Source of the DNA: Whitmania pigra
Lineage: Eukaryota; Annelida; Clitellata; Hirudinida; Haemopidae
Length of the DNA stretch: 64,000 nucleotides
Assembly (NCBI GenBank): GCA_021613335.1
Contig: JAJTWR010000287.1
Span: forward strand, 677,501-741,500
Direction of reading: 5' to 3'
Shown: positions 33,487-47,199 of the stretch, in pieces
Position numbering within the stretch: position 1 is the first letter of the stretch
Layout of the letters: every line of letters begins with the position of its first letter
Program-made: the position numbers and the translations under genes
Notes under the pieces: generated by a model
Told to the model about the DNA's origin: nothing
What the model saw: the letters and a program-made list of their open reading frames with translations, nothing else
Database searches by the model: none

Positions 33487-36400
33487 GTTAGTATTGACGG
33501 ATTAATTTCATGAATGTTGGTTTAGGAATAAACAAAACATGCAACAAGTGTCAATTGAACATTTCAGAATGCGGAATATGGGAGTGGAATCGAGGATTAC
33601 AGTGGATCTGGTAAGAACTTAAAATTATTTCATTTTGTTGGAAATGTCAAAATACAAGCACTTAAACAGTATTTGAAATGTGCTTCTAAACTCACCATTG
33701 TTAAACATTGATATTTGCGTTCTAAATGTGTATCTTTGGTTTATTATTTATGGCCATTATTAATTTATACCAAAATGTGTACCTTTTTGTACCTGTATCT
33801 AAATGATACACATTTCTGTTAACCTGAAATGTTGTAATCCTTTGTTAGTCATTATTATTGCCCCAATAGTAATCCTGACACCATCTAAATTCTGACAGAA
33901 AGACCTAATTAAATATGTTTTAAGGCATTCTTGTATCAGTTACTACTCTCGAAATTAATTTTGACAATTATGAAGTGGAGATTTTAGTTGTGAATGGACT
34001 TGAAAATCATTCTCAAATGACATAGTTAGGAATGGGATGAAAATGTTTAAGACCATTTAATGAGAATATTGACAAAATCATTTCTACTTCTATTTTTTGT
34101 TGTCTGAGGAAACATAATGATTGTGTCAAGAACCATATCAAAATGGACCTCATATTAAAATGTTATTGCATAAAATAGATTATTTCTCTAAGGGAAATAC
34201 CAACAGTGACACATTTCTAGGAAAGCTTTAATTGTTTTTGGAGTGCAGTGTGATCAATAAAGGCTGCGTTGACATATTTGAAGGCCGACAATTTATGTTG
34301 CTTAATGAAAACATTCTAGTTTCACCTTCTAGGTACGCCATGGAATAAATGATTTTCAATTCATAAATGATTTTCAATTCATCCTAGGCTTGTTTTTATT
34401 TCTTTACTCTGCCTTTTTGTTTGATCCCAAATAAGGCAATTATTTCTGCCCACTGTTATACCACATATAAATAAAATGATTAGACAGCAATTAATTTTTA
34501 TTCTTATGTCATAAAGTCAGTAAGGAAATGATGTCGTTATTCATCGGACATGGTAGGCTTTGATAACAACTGTAAATTGGTTGTCATAAACTTGTCAACT
34601 GGAGGTCTCTAGGGAACCGAACATTAACCATTTGTGTTGTTTCATAACGTGCGATGTTGCTGTGGTAAAGTTTCTCAAAATAGGATGAGGTTATATTTAT
34701 AAGAATGATATTTGAGACAATAAATTATTATTCATAAAAATATTATCATCACAATCTAGAATATTATGATGCAAGTTTTTTTTTAACATCTTTATCACAC
34801 GCAATCATCCTTGTTTACATCTACATCATGATCGTCATCATTATGGACTATTTCAAACTGTCAAGCACCATCATTCAGAAGATTTTGACAGTTATGATTT
34901 CCATAAGAAATTCTCAGACCAGTATGAAATATCATCGTTTCAATTGTCATCCACAATTTCCTTCAGTCTATAGAAAGCCTCAAATATTTATAATTTTTTT
35001 TTCTTCTTTCTACATGATTAATTTTGCGCAAAATTAATTTTCGGCCCTTTGTAATAACATTTTAAATATCAGCTGCTCTGATCTGCACTGGTATTTTCTG
35101 AGCTTTGGAATGTGAGGGCATTCTCAAAGCTACTATGCTGGCTCGTATGCTTAACGATACCATCTCTTCCCTTTGGTTTTGCTTGATGACGTTGGTCGGA
35201 CCTCGGTCTTCCCACTTAGGGGCTCAACAAATGCACGTTTTTTGCAATAAGATATAGATAAGTTAAATATTTTAAAATGCATCACGGAGTTGTTATTCGA
35301 TTTCTTTACATTCCCTCCGAACTCAGCTTTATTCATCTGATTGTGCTTGGAATTTGAATGATAGAAGTGAACGGATGGTTTTCTGAAATAATTTTATGCA
35401 ACATTCCCATCTCCATGAGATGGAGTGCTGACTAAATAACCTTGGAATTTCTTTGGTTCCTGCTTGATATAGGATTCCATGATGAGGACAGTTGCAGTTC
35501 ATCTTGAATTCTTTATTACAGCATCACTGGGTTGACTCGAAATCTTAATTTATTTAGGATCACTTCTCCACCTCTAAAATGGATATTAGGCAACTTTATT
35601 ATAACTGTTCCATCCCTTTCGAAATAAACAACCGACCGACCATCTTTCAAAAGGCATAATCAGTTGCCAGATTGATTTTCATACTGTAGCCTTGTGAAAT
35701 TTATTTTTTCCGACCTTATTCTAGAATAGATACGACAAAATGTCTTCATAATCTTGCAATTTTATTTTTATTTTTGTCCCCGGAAGAATAAACTCCGTGG
35801 TTTCTATCCATAATAAGTGCACCTGATGTCGATTTTCCTGTTTGTCTTGTAATAATAATATCACATTTAAAATAATATTGACACCATGATGCATGTGATG
35901 TAAAAGTAATTCTTGAATCTGTATGAATCTGGGTTATGCTAGTCTTGGTCGCCTTTAAATGCTGTTGCTTGGAAATGAATAAATGAATGAATGCAAGCTT
36001 CACCTTACACTCACCTGGTGATTTACAATCTGGAAGCAAGATAAGATTTTTTTCTTTAAAAAAACATTTCTAGTAAATAGAAGAAAAAGCTTATTTTTCA
36101 CTGACGCACATCGGGCTTCTGCAGATTGTTAAGAACGTTCAAAATCTTTAAGGTTGATGGATGTTGATGCGATAATTTTTAAATATTTGTTTTTAAGATT
36201 CAGTATAAATGTAATTTTATGTATAAATTAAAAAATTACAAATGTGCACTATTCCGAGTTTAAAAAGAATGCTTTGAGAACTTTGGATTAATTTCATTGA
36301 TCAAAATATCACAGAAAGTTAAATTTAAAATACTTTAGGAAAGCAACTGTAATTTTTCTTAACACCTCATAATGGTTTTTGCAACATCTCAGCTGACCTA

Positions 36401-39144
36401 ACTGAATTGGATTAATGTTTATTAAATTAATATTGTCATGACAAGAAGATTTCTTAGTTATTTCTTCAGTCTTCATTTGCATGACATAAACTCGGAACAA
36501 TCATTTTGATTTCTGTTGCACAACTTTCTAGTGGGGCTTAATTGTCATTGATTTGTAAAATCATTCAGTCTCCTTGTTTAATTAAATTTTTCGAAACTTT
36601 ATTGGAAATTACCTGATATTATTTGATATTTCACTATTAAAACTATTATTCTATTAATTTGTTAAGTGTTGTTAAACCAAACTGAATGAGATTTTACCTT
36701 TTAAATGATAATAATTTTTCAAGTGAACCTGTGAAAATGTGAATTTAATGTAAAATTGCCTGTGTGTGTAGATGATCATCATCATTATCATCATCATCAG
36801 TGTTTTTTTTCGACAGATCCTCCCCTCGAAACACCTAAAAATCCCGATGATAAAGATGAACAAATCAACAAAATCGAAGAGGTCAACAACTACGAGGGCA
36901 AGAATGACAACGACGTTAGCTTCGGAGGAGGTCAATCTTATTACTTTCGAGTTCATTCGTATTCATTTAATTTTTTTTCTAACTTCTACATTTTTATTTT
37001 ATTTATTATTTCACCTCTATTTTTTTCTTCTGTTCTGCTTAAAACACTGACAATCAAAATTAGCATGAGTTCAAGTTTAGGCAGTGCATGGGCAAATATT
37101 TTATCTACATTAAGTCCAGAAATCTGAAATACTATTGTTGAGGCATGGCTGAATTGATTGTTTTTTCAACCCAATTTTAAGAACAAATGAGTTAACAATA
37201 ACAGATGAGAATCTGTTTATAAACTGGCTGATTGCTCTTATTATGTTATGGACGTCTAATTGGATAATTACAGTTTTAGCATTTTGAAAACATCGAATGT
37301 GAAATAAGCTCTGGGGAGTTACTAACAGTTTCTCGATGACGAGGTCATTGAGTCCAGAATAAATGGGGATTTATTGGTTAAGTGCTTATTTAATGTTCAA
37401 TGTCTCAAACATTGGTGTTTGTTGTGCCTTGGAGTGCTTGTCTTTGTGCTGTTTTGAATAATGTTTTGAACTTGTACATATGTGGGGATGTCTTCTGCAG
37501 TACCAAATGAGGGTTGGCTATTTTGACATTTTGTAAATGCTTTGAGGGTCTAATTATTTAATATTATATTTTATTATTTAATAGCTTAATGGTACTGCAG
37601 CATGAAAGTAATTATATTTCTTGGTAATTATCAAATTCTTCTTATTATTATTACTGTTTTTATTAGTGTCTGTGCTTGGCTCTTTTATGTGGTGAGGTTG
37701 CCAAATATATCTGGAATTTTTATTTTGATGACAAATTTTGGAGGCATTAGAATTCATCAGCAGATTGATTTCAAATTCATTTTGTAACATAAAATTATGA
37801 CATAAAAATCTCAACATCAACTTATAGTTAGGGGTATTTCCAATAATTATCAGTTGCAGACAAATGCGTCCAACTATTAACTTATTTTTCACGAGGAAAA
37901 GCTTGTAATGATCGTACTTGCGTCATTATTATGAACTGACGAAATAGAACTTTCTGAGTATTTTCTAACTATCCTCGTAATTGCCACTCTAATTGGCATG
38001 AGGTTATTTTTGTTTTGTTATTATTATTATTATTATTATTTTTACTATTATTATTATTATTATTAAAATGGGGACAACCCCTCCAAGCCAAATAACACCT
38101 AAAAGAAGAAATGAGCCAAAATAAAAATTTAAAGTTCATGTTGTTGCAAACCTATCCATCAAAAACTTTAATAAAATGTCAACTAGATGCTTTGTGTATG
38201 ATCCATTCAACTCTTCATCACCCTTTTAGTAAAAAAATAAAACATTGCTGAACATTTCTCATGGTGAGATGGAAAAAATAGGTTCCTAATTTATGCAAAA
38301 AATTCTGAGCCTGGTAGCCGGTTTTGCTTATTTTGGGTTACTATTTATCTATTTCTTGGCAAGCCCAAAGTATGAGATGTTTACAAATTTCTGAGCTAGG
38401 TTATATTTCAAGAATGATGTGGGTGGTAGAATAGTTTAAATATTAAACATTGTTTCATTGTTTTCTGGTTTATATAAATGTTTTCTATCTTGATAACTCG
38501 AATTGTTTTATTTATCCTAAAATTTAAGCCTCTCTGTTTAAATTTAACATCTTGATTCTTTGATTTTGTCTTAAAAACAACGATGTACAAAAAACCATCA
38601 TCATCATCATTGTCTTTACCTATCAGAAGAACCTGTAGGCTCAGAAGCAGAAGTGAGGACCAGTGAAAACATGGAAGGACAGGGACAGTTTTCAATCAAA
38701 CATCCCGCAGTCTTAGCACGTCAGTTTCATTTTTGTGGCCATTTGTGGCTGCCAGCCAAGCTAATAAATTATTATTGTTATTATCAAATATTGAGATTGT
38801 TAAATATTTACGAATCTTGGCATTGATTTTTTGCATGCAGATATTGACATTGAAATAATTTAATATTGTTCAAACTTTAGAAAGTATGCAAGGAGAAAAA
38901 GCATTGCTATGACAACCTTGTCAAATTCATGCATGCCATAAGACTTTTTTTCTTTTCTTTAAATCCAGTGATCATTGGCGGAATCATCTTCGTGCTGTTG
39001 ATAATTCTGCTACTGGTCATGTTCGTGGTCTACCGACTGCGCAAGAAGGATGAGGGCAGTTACGCCTTGGACGAGAACATGAAGAAGAAGTCGAGAAACA
39101 TTGTCTACACGAAGCCGCCCCTCCAGAACGAGTTCTTTGCCTGA
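33412..39144 (+). CDS. SDC: syndecan, transmembrane heparan-sulfate proteoglycan
   Basis: Single-pass cell-surface proteoglycan that acts as co-receptor and adhesion molecule. Exons: 33412-33486, 33568-33610, 36817-36930, 38969-39144; phases agree. Seen: signal peptide (MNLLNSLFVSLIFILFSSSL), acidic Ser-Gly attachment sites (EYGSGIEDYSGS), a Lys/Asp/Asn-rich spacer, a transmembrane helix (IIGGIIFVLLIILLLVMFVV) and a cytoplasmic tail with the invariant C1 block (YRLRKKDEGSYAL), a basic variable region and a C-terminal EFFA. The modelled protein is only about 135 residues, shorter than usual, so ectodomain exons may be hidden in the 3.2-kb or 2.0-kb introns. Identity is secure from the C1 block and tail. 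Confidence 0.93.
33568..33610 (+). CDS. SDC: syndecan exon 2: glycosaminoglycan attachment sites
   Basis: A 43-nt exon between atttcag and G|GTAAGA encodes NAEYGSGIEDYSGS. Two Ser-Gly pairs sit next to acidic residues, the usual context for heparan-sulfate attachment. Confidence 0.8.
36817..36930 (+). CDS. SDC: syndecan exon 3: ectodomain spacer
   Basis: Follows cgacag and encodes PPLETPKNPDDKDEQINKIE and EVNNYEGKNDNDVSFGG. It is in phase with its neighbours. The donor G|GTCAAT is unremarkable. Confidence 0.75.
38969..39144 (+). CDS. SDC: syndecan exon 4: transmembrane helix and cytoplasmic tail
   Basis: Follows aaatccag. It encodes the membrane helix, RLRKKDEGSYALDENMKKKS, RNIVYTKPPLQNEFFA and TGA. 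Confidence 0.95.
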
Positions 39145-39820
39145 TTTTCTTCCCTTCGCCCGGAGTGCCTGGAGACGGAATCCGTCCGTGCGTCGTTCGT
39201 GTCCTCCATGAAACAGAACTAAGTGACTGGATCTGTAGCCGACTAGTTTAGCCCTGCGATTGACAAATTTGAGGTCGACTTCTCTTTTATTTTTTGTACT
39301 GACAACCGTTTCAGCTAGAGGTCGTTGGTTTAGCTGCTTTACTTTTACTTCGACCACGTTTGATATTTTGAAACCAATTAACGGTTAGCCTCCCCGTCCG
39401 TCCTTCGTACGACATCCGGACGTGGAACTTGTGCCTTGGAAACCTCTTAAAGGAGTAAATAATAATATATTTTTTACAATGTAAGGGGAACATTTATTTT
39501 ATTTTATTTTTTCTTCAGAGCAATGCTGCACTTTTTATTACTCTTCTCACTCTATCCTTCCTACCTTTCTGTAGCATCAAAATAATGTGTGTAAATACGT
39601 GAACTCGTTTTAATTTTGAGAGACGAGACTCGGTTTTCAGACGAGGATTTGCATCCTACGAGCGGGATTGCGATTTGAACTTGTTATAAAAAGTGTAACA
39701 TGCACTGGCATGTGCGGTCTTTCAAGTGTTATTCTGTGACTGGCTTGATGATGGTAATTAATATTTTATTCTCGATAGTGAACATGGTAATGATAATAAA
39801 GCTGCACCATTATTATTATT

Positions 39821-39859
<39 letters not shown>

Positions 39860-40260
39860 TGGTTTATTTTTTAAAATCATTGTGATCGTGAGCATTTAAT
39901 TTGATTCTTTGAGTTAACTTGTTGATATTATGTGCCGAGAGTTACTTTTGACTGAAGATCGTGATCTAAGGGAAAGGCCTTGACTCGCTTTTGATAATTT
40001 TCTCTTCTCACCTCGATGAGGCCTTTTTTTTCAGAGTGGCCGCTTTTCTTGGTGGGGTGGCCATTCGAGAAGGGGGCAAGACCCAGTGAACCTCCCCTCG
40101 TCCAAACTGTTCTATCGTTTGTGCGAAGCCAATGTCGTTCATAACACGATTAATTATGCATCGTTCTTTATCATTAAGAACTATTATTAGTATTACTCTC
40201 GCTGTTTTTAGCTAACGCGACTTCTCGATGCCTTGTTTGCTGTTGACAGGTTTTTTGTGT

Positions 40261-40266
40261 AATAAA
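40261..40266 (+). promoter_or_regulatory. possible polyadenylation signal of syndecan
   Basis: AATAAA lies 1.1 kb past the stop codon, which would imply a long 3' UTR. It is only a candidate. Confidence 0.25.
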
Positions 40267-41368
40267 AGTTTATAAATTTATAACTTCACTGCTTGTTTTC
40301 GACTTTCTGAACAGAGCAAAGTCTCTTGCGGAGGCTGATGGAGGTGTGAATGTGCCAACAATTAAGTAGATTCAGCGTCACGAGCTGTCGGAAGTATTAT
40401 CATTGTGACTCGTGGTTGCTGATGATGGTGTTGTTGTCCTCGTCACTGCTTTGTTATCAAGGGATGGATGATTGATTGGGTTGTTTTTTGGAGCACGTGT
40501 TATGGTGCTTACGGTGATTGTTCTATTAAGGAATTGATAGGATAAAGACACGTAACGTTTGATGCTGATTGGAACGACTTTTGTTAGCTTATGAATTAAA
40601 GATTGATTAGCACATACACTTCAGGAATAGGGACGAGACAGATGATGTGCGTCGATGGCCACATCTGCGGTTTTCAGCGGAGTCATTTACAGCGGGCGAC
40701 TTAAGTCGAAGAGATAGTGAATATGAAATTTAAAAATGACTATCCCCATCACGAGCCTATTTCCAAATTCATTTTTATTGGTTGGATATTATCTGAATAA
40801 TCTCCTTCCGCCGAATTGATTGGTGACATTGATTCTCATCTGTTGCTATTTTAAGAATCTAAAATCTTTTTAAAGTTTCAGGAAAGGAGCTTTTTCAGTT
40901 TTATTATAAATTTCGACCTTGAACATCCATTTTTGGTGACGACCTTCAAAGTTAGCGAGCAGCCCGTCTTTTTTTTTTTTTAACGATCGATAAGTCGGAG
41001 ATGTCGTCGATGTCCACGTTAAATCTCAATTTAGAACTTTCGAAACACGTGGAATTGACCGTTTAGTTTTCCTTTCATAATTTTTGAAGCTCAACAGTTT
41101 TTGACGAAATATTTTTAATTCACAAATATTAGCGCTTAGTGAATCAATTAATTCAAATGAGCAGATTTATTAGCATAAAATAATTGAGATGTCTGACCGT
41201 AATTGCATAGTTTGAAAAGCATATTTAAAAAATGGTGTTGAGGCTGTCCATCGATTATACAGAAATAGAAGGAAGGTGAGAAAGAAATGGAAAATGTTGT
41301 TATGGCGAGTTCATTATATTTTGCGCATTACCGACAAATTTTTTTTGTCCCGGCTTTTATTCCCCAAT

Positions 41369-41646
41369 GAAATTTCAAGCTTGCAACGCAGAAAGCACTC
41401 AATCGTGCTCCAGTAGAAGAACCAACAATGACCCGGAAAAGAAGGGATGTACGACGCACTGAAACCGCCAACTTACTCTAGAGAGCAACACTCGAAGAAT
41501 ATATTCTAAGATGGGTGTTAGATGGCAGATCAATACCTAGTCAATATTCTGCCGATAACAGGAAACGAGCCGCTAAAGCTTGCATGGAATTTGCAGATTA
41601 TGAGACGCGGAGGTTAGTGCCAACGGCACTAGATAAGACAGCCTGA
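41369..41646 (+). pseudogene. decayed coding-like segment with one internal stop
   Basis: One frame reads LATQKALNRAPVEEPTMTRK and RRDVRRTETANLL, then TAG, then RATLEEYILRWVLDGRSIPS through ACMEFADYETRRLVPTALDK and a stop. The even amino-acid mix and basic patch look more like protein than the surrounding DNA. I recognise no family. It could be a transposon relic or an old pseudogene; chance is not excluded. Confidence 0.3.
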
Positions 41647-41852
41647 CTGATAATAAGGTCGTAAATCTATCTCTGCTTTCGGATGTAAAGTGATTCTAAT
41701 GTCCTCATTGAAAATTGACTTTTATAGAAAGAGGATAAATATAGTCCCATCCTGGTTGGATTTATGCAAAGGACGCGTACATTGGAAAAGTCTATATTAT
41801 ATTATTATAACGTGTACGTCTTTCATAAATTTTTAATAGACTTTAGACTATA

Positions 41853-41998
41853 CCCAAAAAAAAGGTCATCTTCTCACGTTTTGCGAGGGTTTTCCCCCTC
41901 GCCCCCTTGAATTTTGGCTAGAAGCAAAAAAAGGTCATCTCCTCAAGCTGTGCAAGGGTTTGCCCCCTGGAAAATGCTGAAATGAGGTCCCTGGGTTG
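41853..41998 (+). repeat. dispersed repeat family, copy B
   Basis: Contains gaattttggctagaagcaaa, ctcaagctgtgcaagggttt, gccccctgg and gctgaaatgag. The first 45 bp look like a partial second copy of the same motif (ggtcatcttctcacgttttg), so it may be a tandem pair. Confidence 0.7.
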
Positions 41999-44900
41999 AG
42001 CATGGGATATCTTCCTGTTCAGTAATTAATTGTTATTACAGGAATCACAAAAACTGATTGTTATAGTAAGGCTCCACCCGCCCGTTCACCGTTTGCCGCT
42101 CTGTTGGCAGGTCGTTAGGAAGCACCATCCAAAATCATATCTACACGTTTCTTCTCATACTCGTTTTCTTGTTCTATCTCAGCCTTCTCAGATACCGGGA
42201 TGTCGTTTCAGCTTTTCCAAGGGCAAACTCCTTGGAAGTAAAACTTTAAGGTGACCTTTTTCATTCTATCACAAAGTCAAGCGACTCAAAAAAGACTGAA
42301 TTCCTCTTTAGACTTTGATTAAGGTTGATAACCAAAGATAATTATGAAGCAAAAGTAAACACAAGTTTCATGTGTAGAAATGAAGGATTACAGCCGATTC
42401 ATCAATGAATTTTCATGGTAGCATTGCAAATATTTGTTTTAAAAAATAGTTTTAAAAGTTGAAAAAATGCAGAAAATTACACTGTTAATAAGTTAGAAAG
42501 TGTCATATCTAAACAGGTATTTTATACCCCGACCCCGGCTACCCCCGGCAACTGAACGCCGGTCGATTCCTAATTATAGGGTCTTACATCCTTACTTATG
42601 ACCCTCAAACTTGAATTGTATAGTAGTTAAGCACGTGTGTTGTTGTGTAAGCGTGTAGGACAAAGTTTATCGGTAGATTTTAGCTTTTTTTCTTAGACTT
42701 TAAAAATGGTGGGGGCCATGGCCTTCCCCTACCCCCCTAAATCCGCCACTAAAAGCTCCCCATTCGATCCAGTGCGCTGATTGTAATAATTTTCATTCTT
42801 TTCTGAATAAAAATTCTGCTTGTAAAATCTTAGATTACAGTTTTCTTTGTTTAAATCGCAACGGATGCATATATCACTAAAATTCTCTTTTAAAATGCAC
42901 ACCTCAAAAAGTCTCCGAACTTAAATTTTAATTTTTTTTATGAAGCATCGAGACATAGAATACTGGATCGCTGGAATACTTTGCTAAAGCTAAGTGTCTG
43001 GAAGACGGTCTGCTAGATATAAAACACTTTTGAGAAAAAATAATAGCAGACAAAGCAAAAGGCATAAATCATCTTTTTATATCGAGAAACATTTGAAAAG
43101 TAATCCTTAGCATATTAAAGCAATATGACGTGCATTTGCAAGTCGGCATTATCGGATAACATTGTCATCATCGAGGTAGCAAATCATGATTTCTCTAAAC
43201 GACAGGAAACCCAACATTTTCTATTTCATTGTTGATGATTAATGAGAGTCAAAAGGTTAAAGGTAAAGTCGAGTAATTTTTAGGGCGGATTAATTTCCTT
43301 CCTCAATAAAACCGTGACAAAACAATTGCGGTAAAGTGTGGTGTTTAATGAATCGACTCTCACAAAACACTTCTGAGTGAAATGAACTTCCAGAATGAAT
43401 CTAGCCGGTTATACCTTCTTCAGAAATTGAGAAATTCTGAACTTTTAAATGAGTTACATTTTCTTTATATAGAGAAGCACGTCGTATCCTTTACCGCGTC
43501 TGCTTTACCGAGTTCGAGGAGGTCAAAGACTATTAATAAGACATTTTATGATAAAAAAAAAAGAATTATACTTTTAATATAAGCTTAGACAAATTAATAA
43601 AATTTATCAAAAGGAGTTAACAAAATAAAAAAAACTATTAATTTCATGAAAACAAATTATGAATCTAAATACATGAAACTAAAACAAAAAATTGTGGCGA
43701 CCAGAAAAGAAGGTAACTGTACAGAACTTCTAGGTCAGTCTTTGAGATTGATTTAGATATTATTTTAAAACAGTCATTTCATATCAACTTTTGGCTGCAT
43801 ACATATTATGTGGCAAAAAAATGGCTTTTTCCACTCTTTCCAATCATTCTACAGATTTCTATTAGCACTCTTTAGATCTGATACGTTAACACTCTGTAGC
43901 TAGGCCATTAATTTTTGAATTAAGTTTACGAAGCAGATTGCAAGAGATTGATGAAACGCGCTCGCAAAAGATGGAGTTCTCAAATCAAAGTTTTGGTTTG
44001 ACCGATTCAGGTTGACCGAAAGCTTTTTTGCTATCTCTGAAATTATTTTGAAACTATGAAAGAAGACAATCCCCGGACATCTGTTAGAAATGTGACTCGC
44101 ATGAAAGTACAGCTGATGCGGTCGATAAAAAGGAGCTTCGTGCTTCTGCTAAGGTTTTTGTTTTTGAATTTGCGAGGCGTTCGCCGCCCGATCGAAGATA
44201 ATCTTGCAATGGATGGAGAGGAATTGAAGATATTTCATTCTAAACAATAAAGAGCCATTTCCCAGTAGAAGTGTTGTTGCTGGTTCATGTGCACAAAAGC
44301 CGATTCGCCGTTCGAAGGTGAGAAACATTGCTATTCATCTGAGAAACAATAACATGGTGATGCTTTGAGCACATCGAGTACGAGAAATGCTTTGATACTC
44401 GAGAGCGTGAGAAGGACGAATAAAACAAATAAAAAAGCTATCTTTTAACATTTTCTTGCTTTCCGATGGCATGCAGAGCGTCGCTTTGTTGAGGCGTTTT
44501 TCTGGATGAGTGCAAAGAGCCCGTGAAATGATACATCGCTCACGAACAGTTTTTTCCATTTATCTTTCACTTCGAATTTCCTTCGATTGATGAAACGAAT
44601 GGATCGTCGATGAAGTCCGATGTAATTACGATTTTTTATTTTTCAAAAATTTAAGTAGTTTTTAGTTAAGTGTAGGCGTATATGATTTATCATTAAATAA
44701 TAATAATATGAAATAAATGATAATTAAATATATATGGTATTTGATATTTATTACAAAAAAACTCATTCAGCTGCTAGGAAAGATTCAACCTTCATCTTTT
44801 TCCAGAAAATAGATATTGATTATTCAAATCACTTGAATGACATTACAACTGAAGGCCTTAGCAATACTTTAAGATTTTATTAAAAGTATGCCAATTACAT

Positions 44901-45219
44901 AATGCTCATATAATCATATTAATTATATTTGCTTACATTGAGTTTATTACAAAAATCTACTTTTCTAAAAAAATAAGTAATTATTTTCCCATTGATTTTA
45001 TGTGAAATTGGATATAATATTTGATTGTCTGATAATAGATTGTCATTAAAAAAATCCATGAATTTATTATTTCCCGAAGAAGTTTCTGATGATAATCTGA
45101 AGATAACTATGATTTCAGTAGTCCATCATTAAATGATAAGGGAATGGATTTGTTTATTGCGAAGAGAGTCAAATCCATATGTTCATTCAAAGACTTTCTA
45201 CTTACAAAACCAGGAACTT

Positions 45220-45300
45220 CATTTCAGCTTTTTCCATGGGGACACCCCTTGCACAACTTGCGAGGATCTTTTTTTTGCTTCTAGCTCAATGCCAGAGGGG
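45220..45300 (-). repeat. dispersed repeat family, copy C
   Basis: The reverse complement reads gagctagaagcaaaaaaaag, then cgcaagttgtgcaaggggtg and aaaagctgaaatgaag, closely matching copy B. Confidence 0.7.
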
Positions 45301-47199
45301 AGTGGCAAGAGCCAATTAGGGGGGCAGCAGCATTCAGGGTGGCCATCTAAAATACTCATTTTTGGAATATAATTTTGTTTGTTTAATCTAAGGGATAAAA
45401 TCTCGTTTAAATTTATAAAACGTTTTTTTAACTTTAAATAAATACTCTTTTGGAAAATATTTCAAAGAATTTTACTTGTTTTTGTTCTCCTGTATCAAGA
45501 TTTAGGTTCAGTTAACAAATGTTCTAGTAAGCAAAATCAAAATGATGTCACATGCTGGGATGCTGCTGCAAAAGTATTCCATTTCCTTGTCATCCCTCGA
45601 CGTGGACGTCACAATTCTGAGGTTTCTGCATCACGACAGGGATGCAGGCGTTTGATGTTTCCGTGATATGCCGACAACTTTTAATGCTTTTAAGTAATGA
45701 TTCTTTAAAAAGTTCGCATGTTTTTCAAAACTTTTTGTGCAATTAAATCCGTTCTTTAAAAATTCTACTTCATTGTGCATTCTTGGGTTGATCGCTGTTT
45801 TATAACGTTATCTTTATAACTTTGATTTTTAAGATAAAAATATGTGAAGAATAGTTCTATTTTATAGGCTTCTTTTTTTTTTGCTATTTTATAGCTCAGA
45901 AATTGTGTCATGTAAGGTGCTTAGTGATTGAGATATTAAACAAAAAATCATCATTCTTGAAACGGATGGATGTTTGATTGAAATCATGGCTTCAAGAATT
46001 GTGATTGGAAGCGAGGGGGAGGCAGACACCGGAACCGCTACGGAACAGCTACTACAATTTTTATTTTTTATTTCAATAATTTATTCTTATTTCAATAATT
46101 TAACCCCAGACCCCCCTTAAATCCACCCTTGATTGAAAGACAAAATTATTGTTTATGGCAAAACTCAGCCAATGTGAAGTCTTTTGAGTTTGTTGAGTTT
46201 CTCTTGAAATTATAAAATTGAATTTGTTTACTTGGAGCAATTCCGTATTAAAGGATTTGCACACCACTCATCTGCCTTTATTAAAATTTATTTAGATTAA
46301 TTAAAGACATAAATTAAGACCAATTAGGCTTTTATCTGATGATCAATATCTATAGATTGCAAATGATTTTATTACTGATTTTCTGAAAAATGAAATGCTT
46401 AAAGCTCAATGTTGTTTGTGATCTCTCAATGTCTGGAATTGTTTTGTTGGTGAGGTCCAATACTTCACCAGAATAACTTTTCCATGGAAATGTTTTAAAG
46501 ATGATGCATTCGATTGCACGGCTGTGGAAAATAAATAGACAAAGTGCTTGGGAAACTTTTTTCCACGAATCGTATCCTCAGAAGATGAATTTTTTGTATT
46601 TGCCCAGATTGCACCTTGAAACATGATGTTTGTGCATGCGATGCGTCTTGCATTTCTCAAAACTACTTCAACACCCACGTAAAAAACAGAAACAAATTCC
46701 TGATGAAAGTCGACAACGACCTTCACCTAGAACGTGTTTTCTCAGTTGTCGGTTGTGATTTGTCGTTGGTTTTGTTCCTGCGGAGCTCCAGGAACGAGAG
46801 AGTACGTCGAGGAGTGAAAAAGAAAAACATTCGAGCCCGTTTGCAACGGGTGCCCAGGAAAGCAATATCTTTTTACGGAGTCATGATTTTTGGTTGTTGT
46901 TGATGTTGTTACTTTTGATGAGCTCTTTACGACGAGAGCAACTGCTTCTCTTTTGAATTAGTGACGCATAAATTATTCGGTGGCTTTTACTACATAAATC
47001 TTTTGAATTTAACAAAAAAATAAAGAATTACATTGAACGAAATGATTGTATTATAATTTGTTATTATTATTATTATTGCTATTGTTATTACTGTTATTAT
47101 GTTATATATTCGTACATCCTTCAAAAGCGACCCTCATGACATACCATACTCTGTTGACATCCAACCCATCTTATCACCATCGCCCCTTCCATTGTCACC

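Noticed and set aside
46600..46903. 95-codon plus-strand frame with a basic segment
   Set aside because: No family resemblance and no supporting splice sites; only its GC is slightly higher than its surroundings.
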